Shown here: positions 34,117 through 34,338 of the stretch, piece after piece
Numbering within the stretch: position 1 is the first letter of the stretch
How the letters are laid out: every line of letters begins with the position of its first letter
The notes under the pieces: model-generated
Databases searched by the model: none
Told to the model about the DNA's origin: nothing
The model's input: the letters and a program-made list of their open reading frames with translations, nothing else
Position numbers and translations under genes: made by a program
Source of the DNA: Acidovorax sp.
GTDB lineage: Bacteria > Pseudomonadota > Gammaproteobacteria > Burkholderiales > Burkholderiaceae_C
DNA: 34,338 bases
Assembly (NCBI GenBank): GCA_018780365.1
Contig: JADMJR010000205.1
Span: forward strand, 1-34,338
Direction of reading: 5' to 3'

Positions 34117-34338
34117 ACTTTCTTTTGCTTCGCCAAAAGAAAGTCACCAAAGAAAAGGCGACCCCCAGTCTGCGACCCCTGCGCTGCGCTACGGGGCAAA
34201 CCTGCGGCGGGGCGGTTGCGGGGTGCGCCGTGGAACTCGCTGTGCGCTGCGCGCGCCGCTCGGACAGCCACGGCGAGTCAGAGCACGAAGCACGCGCGCT
34301 CCGACGCGCGTGCCACCCCACAACCGCCCCGCCGCAGG
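34117..34338. repeat. Large structured repeat element, probably continuing past the window
   Basis: Begins with the hairpin ACTTTCTTTTG / CAAAAGAAAGT (34117-34144, 6-base loop). Positions 34201-34225 and 34314-34338 then form a 25-base inverted repeat with one mismatch around an 88-base core that has its own GCCGTGG / CCACGGC arms. The right arm ends at the last base of the window. Small reading frames inside lack coding character. Similar sequence is common between genes in Comamonadaceae and is often mis-annotated as short proteins. Confidence 0.7.

Noticed and set aside
33725..34321. A 198-codon minus-strand reading frame in the tail
   Set aside because: It runs through the end of the diguanylate cyclase gene and then repeat sequence, and such frames are routinely spurious.

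Overview
The window is GC-rich chromosomal DNA of a Gram-negative betaproteobacterium, most likely a member of the Comamonadaceae (Acidovorax-like). This is inferred from the OMP32-type porin, the codon use, the dispersed 'GTTCGGGCTGAGCCTGTCGAAG' type short repeats, and the character of the intergenic repeats. No rRNA, tRNA, CRISPR array, prophage or complete insertion sequence was seen.

Layout. Positions 1-6074 (minus strand) hold maeB (malic enzyme, cut by the window edge), an NCS2 nucleobase/urate permease, a GntR/FCD regulator and a DctA-type dicarboxylate carrier. Positions 6304-12800 are the glyoxylate-to-glycerate module: a glycerate 2-kinase, a LysR regulator, and the divergent operon gcl-hyi-glxR. 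Positions 12879-17999 carry genes not obviously tied to it: a DUF2059 protein, gamma-glutamyltransferase, and a divergent acetyltransferase / MocR-type regulator pair. Positions 18111-26190 are the urate/ureide module: a tight minus-strand operon gntR-puuE-(uraD-allC fusion)-M20 hydrolase, with divergent uraH, then xdhC and puuD (membrane cytochrome c urate oxidase). Positions 26231-31506 hold a RidA-family protein, a probable single integron gene cassette with its attC site, an EAL-CBS-GGDEF protein, a porin and a Crp/Fnr regulator. The rest is a dCACHE-HAMP-PAS-GGDEF diguanylate cyclase and a repeat-packed 500-base tail.

How the genes fit. Urate enters through the NCS2 permease or arises from xanthine (XdhC matures xanthine dehydrogenase, whose subunits are not in the window). 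PuuD, UraH, UraD, PuuE and AllC carry it to the ureidoglycine/ureidoglycolate level. Glyoxylate released from that is condensed by Gcl to tartronate semialdehyde, reduced by GlxR, phosphorylated by the glycerate kinase and fed to glycolysis; MaeB provides pyruvate and NADPH. No recognisable ureidoglycolate lyase is present; an unusual M20 hydrolase at the end of the ureide operon is a candidate for an unassigned step.

The most interesting signals are: an operator-like 8-base unit (G-Y-A-T-ACA-M) repeated at exactly 13-base spacing in three separate promoters (NCS2 permease, dctA, and the gntR-puuE/uraH divide), with one more copy before puuD; an orphan integron cassette; an Fnr-type box overlapping the apparent first ATG of an Fnr-like gene; and several compound inverted repeats between convergent genes.
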